This document shows, in pieces, positions 37,490 through 48,174 of a stretch of DNA of 64,000 bases. Made by a program: the position numbers and the translations under genes. The notes under the pieces were generated by a model. The model saw nothing but the letters and a program-made list of their open reading frames with translations, made no database searches and was not told where the DNA came from. Position 1 is the first letter of the stretch. Every line of letters starts with the position of its first letter. This DNA comes from Toxonevra muliebris (lineage: Eukaryota; Arthropoda; Insecta; Diptera; Pallopteridae), in NCBI GenBank assembly GCA_963691655.1, contig OY829326.1, positions 25,718,878-25,782,877 of the forward strand. The letters run 5' to 3'.

Positions 37490-38470
37490 TCATTTAGTGG
37501 TTTGTCATAAGCATTATTTTTGGTTTAAGTTTTGGACTAAAATCTTATCTGAATTTTGGGTTGAGTTTTGGTTTGAATTTTAGTCTAAGTTTTACCAAAA
37601 TGTTGATTTCGGTCGAAATTGGTATGAATTTTGATAAAATTTTTGATATGGGATTGAATCGATTTTTGTTCTGACTTTTTATCTGAGTTTTCGCCTGATT
37701 TTGCTCTGAGTTTTACTTTGAATTGTGGCTTAATTTTAATCTGGGTTTTGGGTTGAATTTTTTGACTTTTTTATGACATTTGATCTGAGTTTGGGGAGAA
37801 TGTGGGCTGGATTTTTGCCTGACTTTTTTTATCTTACATTTTGTGTTTTGGTCTGAGTTTGGTTTGAGAATTTTGAGTTGAGTATTGGTATGAATTTTAG
37901 TCTTAGTTTGAGTTTTGAGCCGAGTTTTATCTAAACTTGGGATGATTTTGTAAAGGAGCTGATTTATTTTGAGTTGAGTTTTGGCGTGAATTTTAGTCTA
38001 ACTTTTAGCCAAAATTTTGTCCTCATTTTAATCCGAATTTGGTATGAATCTTGGTCTGATTTTTGATATGGAATTGATTGGTTTTTTGACTGATTCTTTG
38101 CCTGAGTTTTGAACTGAGTTTTTGTCTAAATGTGGTTTGAATTTTAGTGTGAATTTTGGTTTAATTTTTTTTTTCTGAATTTTGATTTGAATTTTGGTCT
38201 GATATGCAGCCTAGGTTTTGGGTTGAATTTTGGTTTGACTTTTAATCTGACGTTGGGTCTGGATTTTGATCTGACTTTCGATAGTGTGTTGGCCTGGTTT
38301 TTTGTTTGACTTATTTGTCTGAAGTTTTTTGTCAGAGTTTTGACTAGAGTTTTGGTTTGAGTTTTGGTCAGAGTTTTGGTCTGAGTATTGTTCTGAATAT
38401 TGATCTAAAGTCTGAGTGTTGATCGAGAGTTGGTCTAATTTTCGGTCTTTGAATTTTGAACTTTGAATTT
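37490..38470 (+). repeat. 12-bp satellite, T-rich orientation
   Basis: About 1 kb of variable units with consensus TTTTRGTYTRAR (for example TTTTGGTCTGAG, TTTTGGTTTGAA, TTTTAGTCTAAG). Units drift and indels break register. The same family in the opposite orientation forms the arrays at 54110-55375 and 56645-56765. It lies 1.1 kb upstream of the exon 2 acceptor. Confidence 0.85.
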
Positions 38471-38479
38471 TGGCCTGAT

Positions 38480-39586
38480 TTTAGGTTCGATTTATGGAAA
38501 CCTTTAACTGTTACGTTTGTAAATTTGTTCCAATTAATTTTCCTGTGTAGTACTTTACTAGCTTTAAAATTCTTGCTATTTAAAATACCTGTAAAATTCA
38601 ATCTGAATGCTGCTACATATAAATTGAATGCGTTAAAACTCAATTACCTATGGTGGAATATTTTTAAAACATTCAAATTATATTTTACAACTAAATAGAG
38701 AATAAGTCGTCTTTAATAATCGGAATCAAAGAAATTCGTATAAATTGTGTTTTTAAACATAAATCTCAACGACATTACAACTCCGCGTCAATACGATGCT
38801 ATAAAATAAAAATGCTATGGCTGGCATTTAGCTCAACTCAGCTCTACGGCATACAATGACGACAACGAGAAACAAACAACAAACAAGTTGAGATTTAAAA
38901 GTGCAAATGTACAAAATCTAGTCATAAATTGGCATAAATTTCAAACATGAAAACAATAAAAGGCAAATGCTTTAGCCGAAGGAAGAAGAAGGAAGAAAGC
39001 AAACGGTAGGATGGGGAAAAACGGCAAACGAGCAGACAAAATATACATATGTACATAAATTCTAATGTATGTGAATGATGCAAAATGGTGCCGCATGCAG
39101 TAAGCAGCTATTCGAAAGTTGTGCATAGTATTCAATTGTTATTGTGTGAGTGTGTCTGTGTGTGTGTGCATGTTTGTTTTGTTTAGCAGCATTTTATGGC
39201 AATTTCCGCTTTTCGGTATTATTATTGTTGTAGTTTTTGGTGTTGTTTGTGTTGCACTTTGGCACTTTGATGCTTTCTCTCATTTTTGCATTTCAGTCTC
39301 TCGACTGCACTCTCTCTTACTCTCTCTCTCTATATTTCTATCATTCTCTGGCTTGCCAATTTTACTTTGGCAATTTAATGCATACAGTTTTATGGCCACT
39401 TAATTTGGTATTGTTGCAATTTGAAATTTCATTTCCGCTTTTGCCATTTTGTAAAATCGTTTTTATGCTGCGGCTTGATGCTTGTTGTTGATGTTTTAGT
39501 TAAATATTTCTATTTATAAATTTTATTATATGCAAAAATCGTTTATATTTACATTTTCATTTTTGTTTTTTCTTTCTTCGTTTTAG
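38480..39586 (+). other. 3' end of intron 1
   Basis: No repeat family is recognised. A TG tract lies at about 39144-39172, TC-rich tracts at 39296-39335, and the acceptor has a pyrimidine tract (about 39555-39584) ending TTTTAG. The frames at 39119-39403 and 39237-39491 are compositional. Confidence 0.55.
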
Positions 39587-39919
39587 ATTTCACGTTGGCT
39601 GAAATCTTCGATACACATTTACGTGGTCCTGGCTTTGTTATGGAGCCGCCCGGACGCGTTGAATTTTCAAATTCCTCAGGCGGTTGGCTGGATTGCTCTG
39701 CATCCGGTAGTCCACAGCCAACTATTGATTGGGTGCATGCTGATGGCAGCGCTGTGTCGGAGATCCATGGAGTGCGGCGTGTGCTGCGTAACGGTACATT
39801 AGTGCTATTGCCATTTCCGGCGGCGGCCTATCACCAGGACGTACACAATACGATTTATCGTTGCATTGCGAGCAATAGCGTCGGGCGGATTGTGTCACGC
39901 GATGTGCAAGTGCGAGCGG
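39587..39919 (+). CDS. Dscam2: Dscam2-like gene, exon 2: first Ig domain
   Basis: The exon gives DFTLAEIFDTHLRGPGF, then VMEPPGRVEFSNSSGGWLDC, SASGSPQPTIDWVHADGSAV and onward to YRCIASNSVGRIVSRDVQVR. It holds one I-set Ig domain: first Cys in WLDCSAS, core Trp in IDWVHA, second Cys in YRCIAS. NSSG and NGT are candidate N-glycosylation sites. The acceptor is TTTTAG|AT and the donor G|GTAAGT at 39920; both ends are phase 1, and length is 333 (a multiple of 3). The protein belongs to a cell-surface homophilic adhesion receptor used in neuronal self-avoidance and layer targeting. The call of Dscam2 rather than another Dscam paralogue comes from remembered near-identity to the Drosophila Dscam2 N-terminus. 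Confidence 0.9.
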
Positions 39920-40119
39920 GTAAGTTAAATATTTGTATAAAATTTTGTTGCATTTGTATAAATTGAATTGAATATACAATAAAAGAGAATAATCTATAAC
40001 CTCAATAATATTGTGAGTTCAGTTTTGGATTCTCAGGAAAAATTTGTTTTAGTTTATTTTAATGAAATACCAATGTTTTTAGAGCGCACACATTAAATTA
40101 TTCATCAATATGGTTCATA

Positions 40120-41570
40120 AAACTTCAATTCATTTACATATATATCAATATTATAATCACATTCATCAATATTGTGATCATATACTTCAATACTATGAAC
40201 GCATTTTTCAATAATATGAACCATAGCGGATCCAAGTGGGAATTTTTGAGTAAAAACCTCCCTTTGCCGAACTTTCATACCTTAGGATTGCTAACCCTGA
40301 ACGAAAAAAACAAAAAAAAAAAAATCCCCCGATATCTCTGGATCCGCTAGTGGTATGAACATATTCTTAAAAATTATGAGCACATTTTTCAATATTTTGA
40401 ACACATTCGGCAACATTATTAGCATATTTTGAAAACATTCATCAAAATTATGACTGAATCAATCAATATTATTAAAACATTGATCAATATTATGAACATA
40501 TTCCTCAATATAATGCCCACAATCATCGAAATTTTGAACGCATTCATCAATTTTGGAACAGATTCATCAATATTATAAATACATTCATCAATATGTAGAA
40601 TACATTCAACAATATTTTGAATACATTAATCAATATTTTAAAAACATTAATCAATATTATTAACACATTCCTTAATATTATGAACATATTCATCAATATT
40701 ATGACCACAATCATCAAAGCTTTGAACACTACAAACGCATTCATCAATATTTTGAACAGATTCATTAATATTATAAATACATTCATCAAAATGTTGAATA
40801 CATTCATCAATATTTTGAACACATTTATCAATACTATTAATACATTCATCCATATTATGAACACGTTAATCATTTTTTTGACCACAATCATCAAAGTTTT
40901 GAACACATTAATCGATACTATTAATATATTCATCCATATTATTAACACACTCATCCATATTATGAACACATTCATCAATATTTTAAAAACATTAAACAAT
41001 ATTATTAACACATTCTTTAATATTATGACCACAATCATCAGAGCTTTGAACACTACAAACGCATTTATCAATATTTTGAACAGATTCATCAATATTATAA
41101 ATACATTCATCAAAATGTTGAATACATTCATCAATATTTTGAACACATTTATTAATGCTATTAATACATTCATCCATATTATGAACACGTTAATAATTTT
41201 TTTGACCACAATCATCAAAGTTTTGAACGCATTCATCCATATTATGAACAAATTCATCAATATTTTAAACACATTAATCAATATTATTAACACATTAATT
41301 AATATTATGACATATTTATCAATATTATGACCACAATCATCAAAGCTTTGAACACTACAATCGCATTTATCAATATTTTGAACACATTAATCAATATTAT
41401 TAATACATTCTTCAATATTACGGACATATTCATCAATATTATGGCCATTGTGGCAAAAAAGTTTTGAACATATTTATCCATACTCGGAATACATTTATCA
41501 AAATGTTGAACACATTCGTCATTATTTGAATGCATTCATCAATATTATGGTTACATGCATCAAATCTATG
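40120..41570 (+). repeat. 21-bp satellite array with higher-order structure
   Basis: Dozens of 21-bp units with consensus CATTCATCAATATTATGAACA (variants TTATCAATACTATTAAT, CATCCATATTATGAACA). A landmark, GACCACAATCATCARAGCTT followed by TGAACACTACAA, occurs at 40703, 41027 and 41329, giving a higher-order period of about 302-324 bp. Because 21 is a multiple of 3, both strands stay open over long stretches (40617-41330 plus; 40547-41293 minus), encoding Asn/Ile/Phe/Leu heptads. A hAT-type MITE lies inside it at 40222. Confidence 0.95.
40222..40352. mobile_element. hAT-type MITE inside the 21-bp satellite
   Basis: 131 bp bounded by CATAGCGGATCCA (left) and the reverse complement of CACTAGCGGATCCA (right). 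Flanks ATATGAAC (40214-40221) and GTATGAAC (40353-40360) match at 7 of 8 positions, an 8-bp target duplication as in hAT elements. A C/A-rich homopolymer (A12 then CCCCC) sits near the right end. The flank is itself repetitive, so the duplication is not fully independent evidence. Confidence 0.65.
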
Positions 41571-41574
41571 AATT

Positions 41575-42430
41575 TGTTCACTGTATTCAGGAAAATGTAC
41601 TTTCGTCGGCATAAAGTTATGTTTTTATGAACGATATCGATCATATTGATGAAAATTTTTTTCTGTGTAACCATAAGTAAAACAATTTCGATTACTTGAA
41701 CTCACATATTTGTATTTTCATGCTTTATTTGTTATAAAGAACAAAAAAACCAAGAAAACCACTTGTCATAATTACAAATAAGAAGAAAAGTTCTCTATGA
41801 GCTTCCCTTAGGAGTAATTTCGCAAATTTTCAATATATACTCGTATATGCATATAAATATTTTAACTGCAAGTGTAGACACACACACTTTCATATTCAAA
41901 AAACTTCTCTCGAATCTGCTATTAAAATTTGATGAACATTTTCTATGAAAATGCATTACTCTTTTTTTTCTTCTGTTTCTCTATACAATAAATAATTCAA
42001 ACCATATTGAATTAGTTTTGGGATTAGGAAACATTGGTGGACTACAAAAGGAATATTGCACAAATAAATACATACATATATATCTTATTTTATATATACA
42101 TATGCATGTATGCAAGTATGTATGTACTAGTTATGTGCAATCGAAAATAAATATATGTATGTAATCATACTAAAATCGGTTTATTTATATTCTGAAAATA
42201 AACATAAACTAAAGTGTGCGTATTTCCCGCAGGGGGTTCAATATTTTTTTTTTTTTTTGAAATGAAGTCACACAAATAGTTTGTATTTATGTGCGTTTTT
42301 ATGTATGTTATAATAAAAAAAAAACAAAAAAAGATATTGGTTATTTTAGCACAATTTATTGCTGAAGTAAGAGCTTAGGATATTTTCGTAGCTTATCGCC
42401 GATTTCTAAATGCTATTATTATAGTGAAAG
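41575..42430. other. Intronic AT-rich DNA
   Basis: Contains TATGTATGTA/ATACATAT microsatellite sequence (42060-42170) and a T16 run at 42245. Nothing else is recognised. Confidence 0.5.
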
Positions 42431-42576
42431 TACTAGTGGATCCACGGGGGGGCTTTTGGGGTTATAACATACCATTTAGCAATGAAATTCTTATACATTT
42501 GGATTATTCGTCATGATGAAAAAAAAAATTGGAGGGGACAACAAGTTAAAACCTACCACTCAGGAGTCCGCTAGTG
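42431..42576. mobile_element. hAT-type MITE, second copy
   Basis: 146 bp. The left end TACTAGTGGATCCACGG matches the reverse complement of the right end (CACTAGCGGACTCCTGAG) and the ends of the copy at 40222. Flanks AGTGAAAG and ACTGAAGG match at 6 of 8, an eroded 8-bp duplication. A G7 run follows the left TIR. No coding capacity. Confidence 0.6.
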
Positions 42577-43419
42577 ACTGAAGGTAATAAATTTTCAAGA
42601 TAACACTTAAATAAAAATTTGTTTTCGTGAAGTTATGCTGTTTCAATAAATGGGATAATTAAATGTGATAACATCTGGTTTTTAACAAGAAAATAAGAGA
42701 TGTGCGAATTTAGATAAGTATTTCTTGATAAAATAAAGATTTGCCCATCCTAGATCTTTCTAAGATAAGGAAATTCGCTAAACCCTCACACAGATTTCAG
42801 TTTCCCCATTCTGAGGATTCAAACTAAATGGAATACAATATACAATAGAATAAAAATATTTTGAATTATTTCAAATTGAATGCAAAAACAAACAAGAAAT
42901 CTTGACGTGAGCGTGAGCGTTTATATGTAATCCACCTGAAGCAGCAACAAGAAAGTAATGTGATTAAGAGCTATGCAGAATGAAATCCGATCCTTTGGTT
43001 CCAATGCATTGAAAATTTGAAGTTTTTGACGTATTCATTCTTTAACAGAAATTATGAATGAAAGATAATGAAAAAAATGTGCGAGACGAATTCAGTTCCG
43101 TCTATCTAAAAAAAAGTACATGGTATTTTTGTAAGGTTAAATGTAACATTTAGGTATTGATAGAAATATTTTGTCGAAATGAGTGAGGTTCACATTCATG
43201 CCATTGTTTTCATGAGAACTAGAACCTGGAAACTCAAATTTAGTCCTACTGCAGACGATGGCTGGGTTTCTGAAGCATTTGTTGTACCGTTTCGGCATTG
43301 AAATGTATGTTTCGGTCTTTCAATTAAATATATTTGCCCTATTTATGTTATGGACTAGATGTACTTGCTATTGAATGGGTTTATATATATGTATTTACTT
43401 TTTGACTATACTTTTTTAG

Positions 43420-43725
43420 TCTGAAAATAGAAAATTTAGTTTTAAAATCTGAAAGCATCATTTTGAAATTCAAATAGGTAATTAAAAATCAGGAAGTATC
43501 ATTTTAAAATCAGAAATCGTCATTTTTAAAACAGAAAATATCATTTCAAAATCTTAAACTTTTAATTCAAAATCAGTAAATATTAATTTCTATTTAGTTT
43601 TTTATTTTAAATGATGTTTTTGGATTTTCAAATGATGCTCTCTGATTTTAAAATTATTATTCTGAATTCAAATTGACCATATACTTAAATTTTCTTATTT
43701 TAAAATTACATTTTCCGATTTCATA
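43420..43725. repeat. Inverted satellite: two arms of an AAAATCAGAAA repeat
   Basis: The left arm (about 43425-43590) repeats a unit like TCATTTTAAAATCAGAAA four to five times. The right arm (about 43600-43725) repeats its reverse complement (TCTGATTTTAAAATTA, AAATGATGCTCTCTGATTTT). The two arms meet near 43595 with almost no spacer, so the region could fold as a long imperfect hairpin. Unit length is about 20-25 bp. Confidence 0.6.
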
Positions 43726-45365
43726 TGAAAAGTTGTTGTTTTACTATATAAATTATGTAGATTTAATCATCTGTTACTGATATGGTTTCAGGGCCCCTCA
43801 AGGATACCCAGTAATATGGCATTGCAATCAGACTATTGCTTTTATTGTTCGAATTCCAGTAGGATGTGAATATGTGATTTTGTCAGAAAAAACATAGTAA
43901 TCGATGGTAGGACAATGATCTAACAAACTGAGTGCTGTGGAAGGCCCATGGTCCTCTTGCCCACCTTCAAATCTAACTGATATAAAAACGCAAGATTTCT
44001 GTTTTTTCTGCAGCGTCTTTCAAATTTCTTGCTATTGCTTATTAGGAGTTACTATCGCCTGTTGTGTGTGTTTCATGTAGATTTGTTCACTTGAAAGATA
44101 TGGATTTTTTCTTTGTTCTCTGCCTCTGAGGAAAACGAAAATGAGACTTCAGATAATCTCTTATCTGTCTGTCTCAACTTCTCTCGAATCAGGCTTAAAG
44201 TTTTTGGGTCAGATGGCTTCAGAGATGAACTACTATATTCTGTGTTGCCCTAAAATGTACTCAGGCTTAGTCATAAATCTGATAGATGCAAAGACCGTGG
44301 AAAAGGATCTCAAATTGTAATACAAGTGATGATTAATCTGTTTGATGGTTTTATTCGTAGCTATGCAAATATAACAAACCAAAAATAGATATCTAGTGGC
44401 TAGGATCTCGAGTCATCTGTCAGGTACCCAGATACTTACACTTTGAAGTTATTTATCATTTAAAAAAGGGTGGCAACTAGAAGCTAAGCTCATAATAATA
44501 GCACTTGGTAAACAATTGGAAGAAATCCACACCTGCATTGATGTCTGAATGCATCTTTAGTCCAAGAATCGTCGAGCTATAAAATTTAAAAGTGAAACAT
44601 TTTAGCTACCCACAGGTAAAGTTACGAAATTTGCATACTTTACTAGCCCTACTCGGTTTTATAAAGAAGGAATGAGATATTTAAATTTATCGAATATGCA
44701 GTTACGGTCAAAATAATAGTAATGACATAAGGAAGAACTTCATATCACATGAACAATATTTTTTAATTATTTATTTATATAATAATTAAATATGAATAAC
44801 AGCTTGAAGTCTTGAGTATCTATTGATTTAATAAACCCCATCTTAAACTCTTTTTTTAAAATACAGAAAATAAAGGACTCTCATAAACAAAAACTTAGAT
44901 GATCAAAAAAATAGTAGTGCTCGTTATGAAATTAGGAATACAAATATTATTTTGGAAAAAGCTTTAATACTTCTGTTAAGTAGTCTTAAAACATATTAAA
45001 GTGGCACTATTTGGCTATACTCGTATTTCCGACACTTCAACGGAACATTGCCTACCCAAAAAAGAACAAAAAAACAAAACTTTATTGCAGGTTTATGTAT
45101 ACATACAATATTTCCTTAGGTTCTCATATATCAGCTGAGTTCATTTGCATAGTTCACGCTGCTTTCTTATTACTTATAAACAGTTTCATATAATTAAAAA
45201 ATAAATATGCAATTGTATCGAGTCTCAATGGTTAACTGCTGCTTGCGTCACTCACACAAATTCATATATTTATGTTACTACTTTAAAATTGTTGCTATTT
45301 ATAATTTTCCCTCTAGATACAAATATTTCTATTTTTCTGTTTTCTCTGTTTTTTTTTTTTTGCAG
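43726..45365. other. 3' part of intron 2
   Basis: No gene is recognised. TACGGTCAAAATAATAGTAA near 44704 resembles transposon termini with AAAATAATAGT ends, and GATCAAAAAAATAGTAGTGC occurs near 44900, but I cannot define an element. The last 40 bases are a polypyrimidine tract for exon 3. Confidence 0.4.
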
Positions 45366-45527
45366 TGGTTGCACAAGCTTACAAAGTGGATGTCGAGGTT
45401 CTATCTGCATCTAGAGGATGTACCGCTATTTTACGTTGTGTAGTTCCAACGTTTGTAAAGGAATTGGTGCGAGTAGTCTCATGGGTTCATGAACCTGCTA
45501 TCTACATTTATCCATCGTTGCAAGGAG
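45366..45527 (+). CDS. Dscam2: Dscam2-like gene, exon 3: first half of Ig2
   Basis: The split codon GTG joins exon 2 to give VRAVVAQAYKVDVEVLSASR, then GCTAILRCVVPTFVKELVRV and VSWVHEPAIYIYPSLQG. Contains the first Ig2 Cys (ILRC) and the core Trp (VSWVHE). Acceptor TTTTGCAG|TG; donor G|GTAAGT at 45528. Both ends are phase 1, length 162. This matches the known split of the second Ig domain over two exons in Dscam genes, as I recall it. Confidence 0.93.
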
Positions 45528-46016
45528 GTAAGTACTACATACTTATACACACACACATACATATGTACATGCTATGATATGAAGTGCAAATATGTTTGTG
45601 ATGAAAAAGCTAAAGAGACAACAACAATAAGAGCATACATATGCAACATACTAGTACATATTTATGTCGGTATGCGTTTGGCATTTTATGTGTACTTGTA
45701 CATTTACTCTATGCTCTTCCTTTTTCTTTCTCTATGTATATTTGAGTGTGTGTATTTGCGTGTATATGTTTCTGGGTTGTTGAATAATTAACATTGTCCT
45801 TTGGCATTTACACACATAGCATTTTTTATATGCACTTTTATGTTTATTTTTTTTTTGTTGTTGGTTATTTTCAAATAAATTTAAATTTATTTATTTTTAA
45901 TTAAATTATTAAATATTTAGTGAGTGTGTGGGTGTAAATTTTGCACAATTGTTATATGAAAAAGCTTATTATAATTTGATATTTATGAAATCGAAAATTT
46001 CATCTTTTTTTTGTAG
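45528..46016 (+). other. Intron 3
   Basis: 489 bp, GTAAGT to TTTGTAG. CA/TG-rich near the donor, AT-rich elsewhere. No element is seen. Confidence 0.85.
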
Positions 46017-46163
46017 ATGGAAAATTTCATTTATTACCCACCGGTGAATTACTCATTCATAATCTTCAGGAAAGCGATGAATCACAATCATTTCGCTGTC
46101 GCAGCATGCATCGTTTAACACGTCAAGTTGTTGTCAGCTCACCAACACGTCTCAGGATAAATT
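46017..46163 (+). CDS. Dscam2: Dscam2-like gene, exon 4: second half of Ig2
   Basis: After a split GAT codon (Asp) the exon reads DGKFHLLPTGELLIHNLQES, then DESQSFRCRSMHRLTRQVVV and SSPTRLRIN. FRCRSMH carries the second Ig2 Cys and LLIHNLQESDESQSF is the E-F region. Acceptor TTGTAG|AT; donor T|GTAAGT at 46164. Phase 1 at both ends, length 147. Confidence 0.93.
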
Positions 46164-46962
46164 GTAAGTAAGATTAAAATTAAGATTTATTTATGGAACA
46201 TTGAATAAAAAAAAAAAATACTTAATTATAATAGAGCACGCTGTACCAAATAAGTGCAATGTAATATTGCATACTTTGAGGCATATCTATAATTTAGAAT
46301 ATAGTGAAGGGCACAAGTGTGCATACACTGTAAAACTGAAGGATCTAAAGAAAAATTTAGGTTTGAACCTTTTTAACAATGACTGAATGAATAAATATCG
46401 GTAAATTCAAAAACATAACAAAAAATCAACCTGACAAAAGTTTTCACATGTTACAAATCTATCTCAGGATTAATATTTAGCATTAGTAATAACATTTTAT
46501 GGCACTTTCAATATTTAATGGGTCCTCCTTGGTCGGGCATAGGTGTGTGGCATTGAGGCAACTAAGTTTGGGTTCTCTTTAAGGGGTAGTATACTACTGA
46601 AGTAATTTTTATCCGGTGTATGTGTATGCAGAGTTTTGTCCTTTACTATATATTAAATTTATATCTGTGCATTTTTTATATCTATGCATTATCGTGTATA
46701 AATTTATAAATTATAGTTTAAAATACAAAGCAAATATAATTTATGTATTTATTGATGTATAAATTATAAAATACCAATCCAACAATAATTCACAATTAAT
46801 AACAATCACCGTCGTTTTGTGGTTTTCTGCATTATTGTTTGGATAAATTTATCAAATTAAATTGCATAGAAGCAATTTAAAATTATAACTATATATATTA
46901 GTTTTTCTTTTGTTTTTTATATTATTTATTATTTTTAAATTTGAATTTTTTATTTTTTCTAG
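46164..46962 (+). other. Intron 4
   Basis: 799 bp, AT-rich, ending in a T-rich tract and TTTTTTCTAG. The frame at 46201-46386 (61 codons) has no splice-consistent context; it is not an exon I can support. Confidence 0.8.
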
Positions 46963-47080
46963 CACATCGTGGCATCATCTCACCCAGCGTTGTTGAGCAT
47001 ACTGCACATGTTCAGGTATCACAGGATGAAGGTGCGGTATTGCTGTGTGTTGCTCAGGGCTGTCCATCACCTGAATATAG
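46963..47080 (+). CDS. Dscam2: Dscam2-like gene, exon 5: start of Ig3
   Basis: A split TCA codon (Ser) then HRGIISPSVVEHTAHVQVSQ and DEGAVLLCVAQGCPSPEY. VLLCVAQGCPSP holds the first Cys of Ig3. The exon ends with AG (phase 2) at AG|GTAAGG, so the next exon must begin with one base completing Ser or Arg. Length 118. I scanned the remaining 17 kb for the expected continuation (a core Trp such as SWF...) and did not find it; it lies past the window. Confidence 0.92.
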
Positions 47081-47990
47081 GTAAGGAGTGTACAAAAATT
47101 TAGATATAAATTCTGATCATTTGAATCAGATTGTAGTCTCTAGAGATACAAATATCGCAATTACATTTGATATTTATAGTTAATATGTAATCTTAAAACT
47201 GAGATGATTCCCATTTAAATTGGACACTTTACATTTAGATTAACATATCGATACCTCTATTCTTCAACCACGCGTCTCCACTTTGAGCGAAAATGATTTT
47301 TTTTTGCTAACATTCTATAAAAAAATCTAAGATTCAACCTCGTATTTCCAGTTGAACACTAAAGTTGACTTTCAAATATTTAGTTTTTTTCGTTTAGTGC
47401 GAAATAGTTTAGAGTTGAAGGTGGGCTGGATTAAATGAAAGCACTCTGTCTCAAAGACTATTGTACTATACCCCAGATAGAGCCAGTAGAAGAGAATAAG
47501 AAAGACAGGAGGAATATGGGAAGAAGAAAGATCTAGGGCCTCTCAACCTCGAACATAATTGTTTCACTGATGAAATTGTACGCTAGGAAATATGTGGTTG
47601 AAGCATATCACTATGCGATTTTTTCTCTTTTTTCAAGCCGGTCTCTGATGTCATTAAACTCTTTTTTATTTATTTTAATTTTGATCGAATCTTGGTCAGA
47701 TCGACAAATTTCCATTTTAATTTAATTCTTTAATTCAATTGACTGAGAATAGCACTGTGACTGTGACTTTAAATGAAAATAAGTCTAAAACTAAAAATTT
47801 ATAAATTTATTTAGTAAAAACTTGCATTTTAACCTTTAGTCGATCTGATCGATCATTCACAATAGACAAACTAAAATTAGTTGATCTTTAATTGACACAC
47901 ATCGATAGTAGTTTCAGATTCGCAATAGCGCCCATACTTCATAACTTTTTCTTTGCAGCCATACGGCTATGCGTAAGAGCTGCTAAGCAT

Positions 47991-48015
47991 TGGTAGATCT
48001 ACCACAATTGTGGTA
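47991..48015. repeat. Two overlapping perfect palindromes
   Basis: TGGTAGATCTACCA (47991-48004) and TACCACAATTGTGGTA (48000-48015) are exact palindromes overlapping by 5 bp, so only one can extrude at a time. They lie 33 bp left of a MITE. Confidence 0.8.
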
Positions 48016-48048
48016 AAGTGACATCACTGATTGCGAATTGAAGAATTA

Positions 48049-48170
48049 TGCTTGGTTTTCATTATGATGACATATATTCCCTGTCAAAGAGAGAAAGAGA
48101 GAATTTCCAATATGAAATTTGCCAGCATGTTGGCAAATTTGATTGAATTTGACATTGTGAAAACCAGGCA
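48049..48170. mobile_element. Harbinger-type MITE (TTA target duplication)
   Basis: 122 bp. Left end TGCTTGGTTTTCATTATGA pairs with the right end, reverse complement TGCCTGGTTTTCACAATG. TTA flanks both ends (48046-48048 and 48171-48173), the TWA duplication of PIF/Harbinger elements. An inner palindrome AAATTTGCCAGCATGTTGGC-AAATTT occurs near the right end. No coding capacity. Confidence 0.6.
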
Positions 48171-48174
48171 TTAC

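Larger units (their letters stand above)
6433..39586 (+). other. Intron 1 of the Dscam2-like gene (about 33 kb)
   Basis: The donor is GTATGT at 6433; the acceptor is a T-rich tract ending TTTTAG at 39586. The intron is phase 1. It holds most of the transposon relics and satellites listed separately. I see no further exon of this gene and no independent host gene inside it. Large first introns are common in fly neuronal adhesion genes and often carry enhancers, but I cannot point to a specific enhancer here. Confidence 0.65.
39920..45365 (+). other. Intron 2 of the Dscam2-like gene
   Basis: Starts GTAAGT, ends TTTTTTTTTTGCAG. It contains the 21-bp satellite array, two hAT-type MITEs and an inverted satellite, annotated separately. 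No alternative Ig exon is visible in it. Confidence 0.8.

Noticed and set aside
40547..41330. Long open frames on both strands (237 and 248 codons)
   Set aside because: They come from the 21-bp tandem repeat, since 21 is a multiple of 3; composition is Asn/Ile/Phe-heavy, both strands are open, and the region is intronic.
40120..41570. CRISPR-like array
   Set aside because: Units are contiguous and near-identical with no unique spacers, and the genome is a fly's.
46201..46386. Extra exon in intron 4
   Set aside because: No acceptor and donor pair fits its frame and the flanking exons join cleanly without it.
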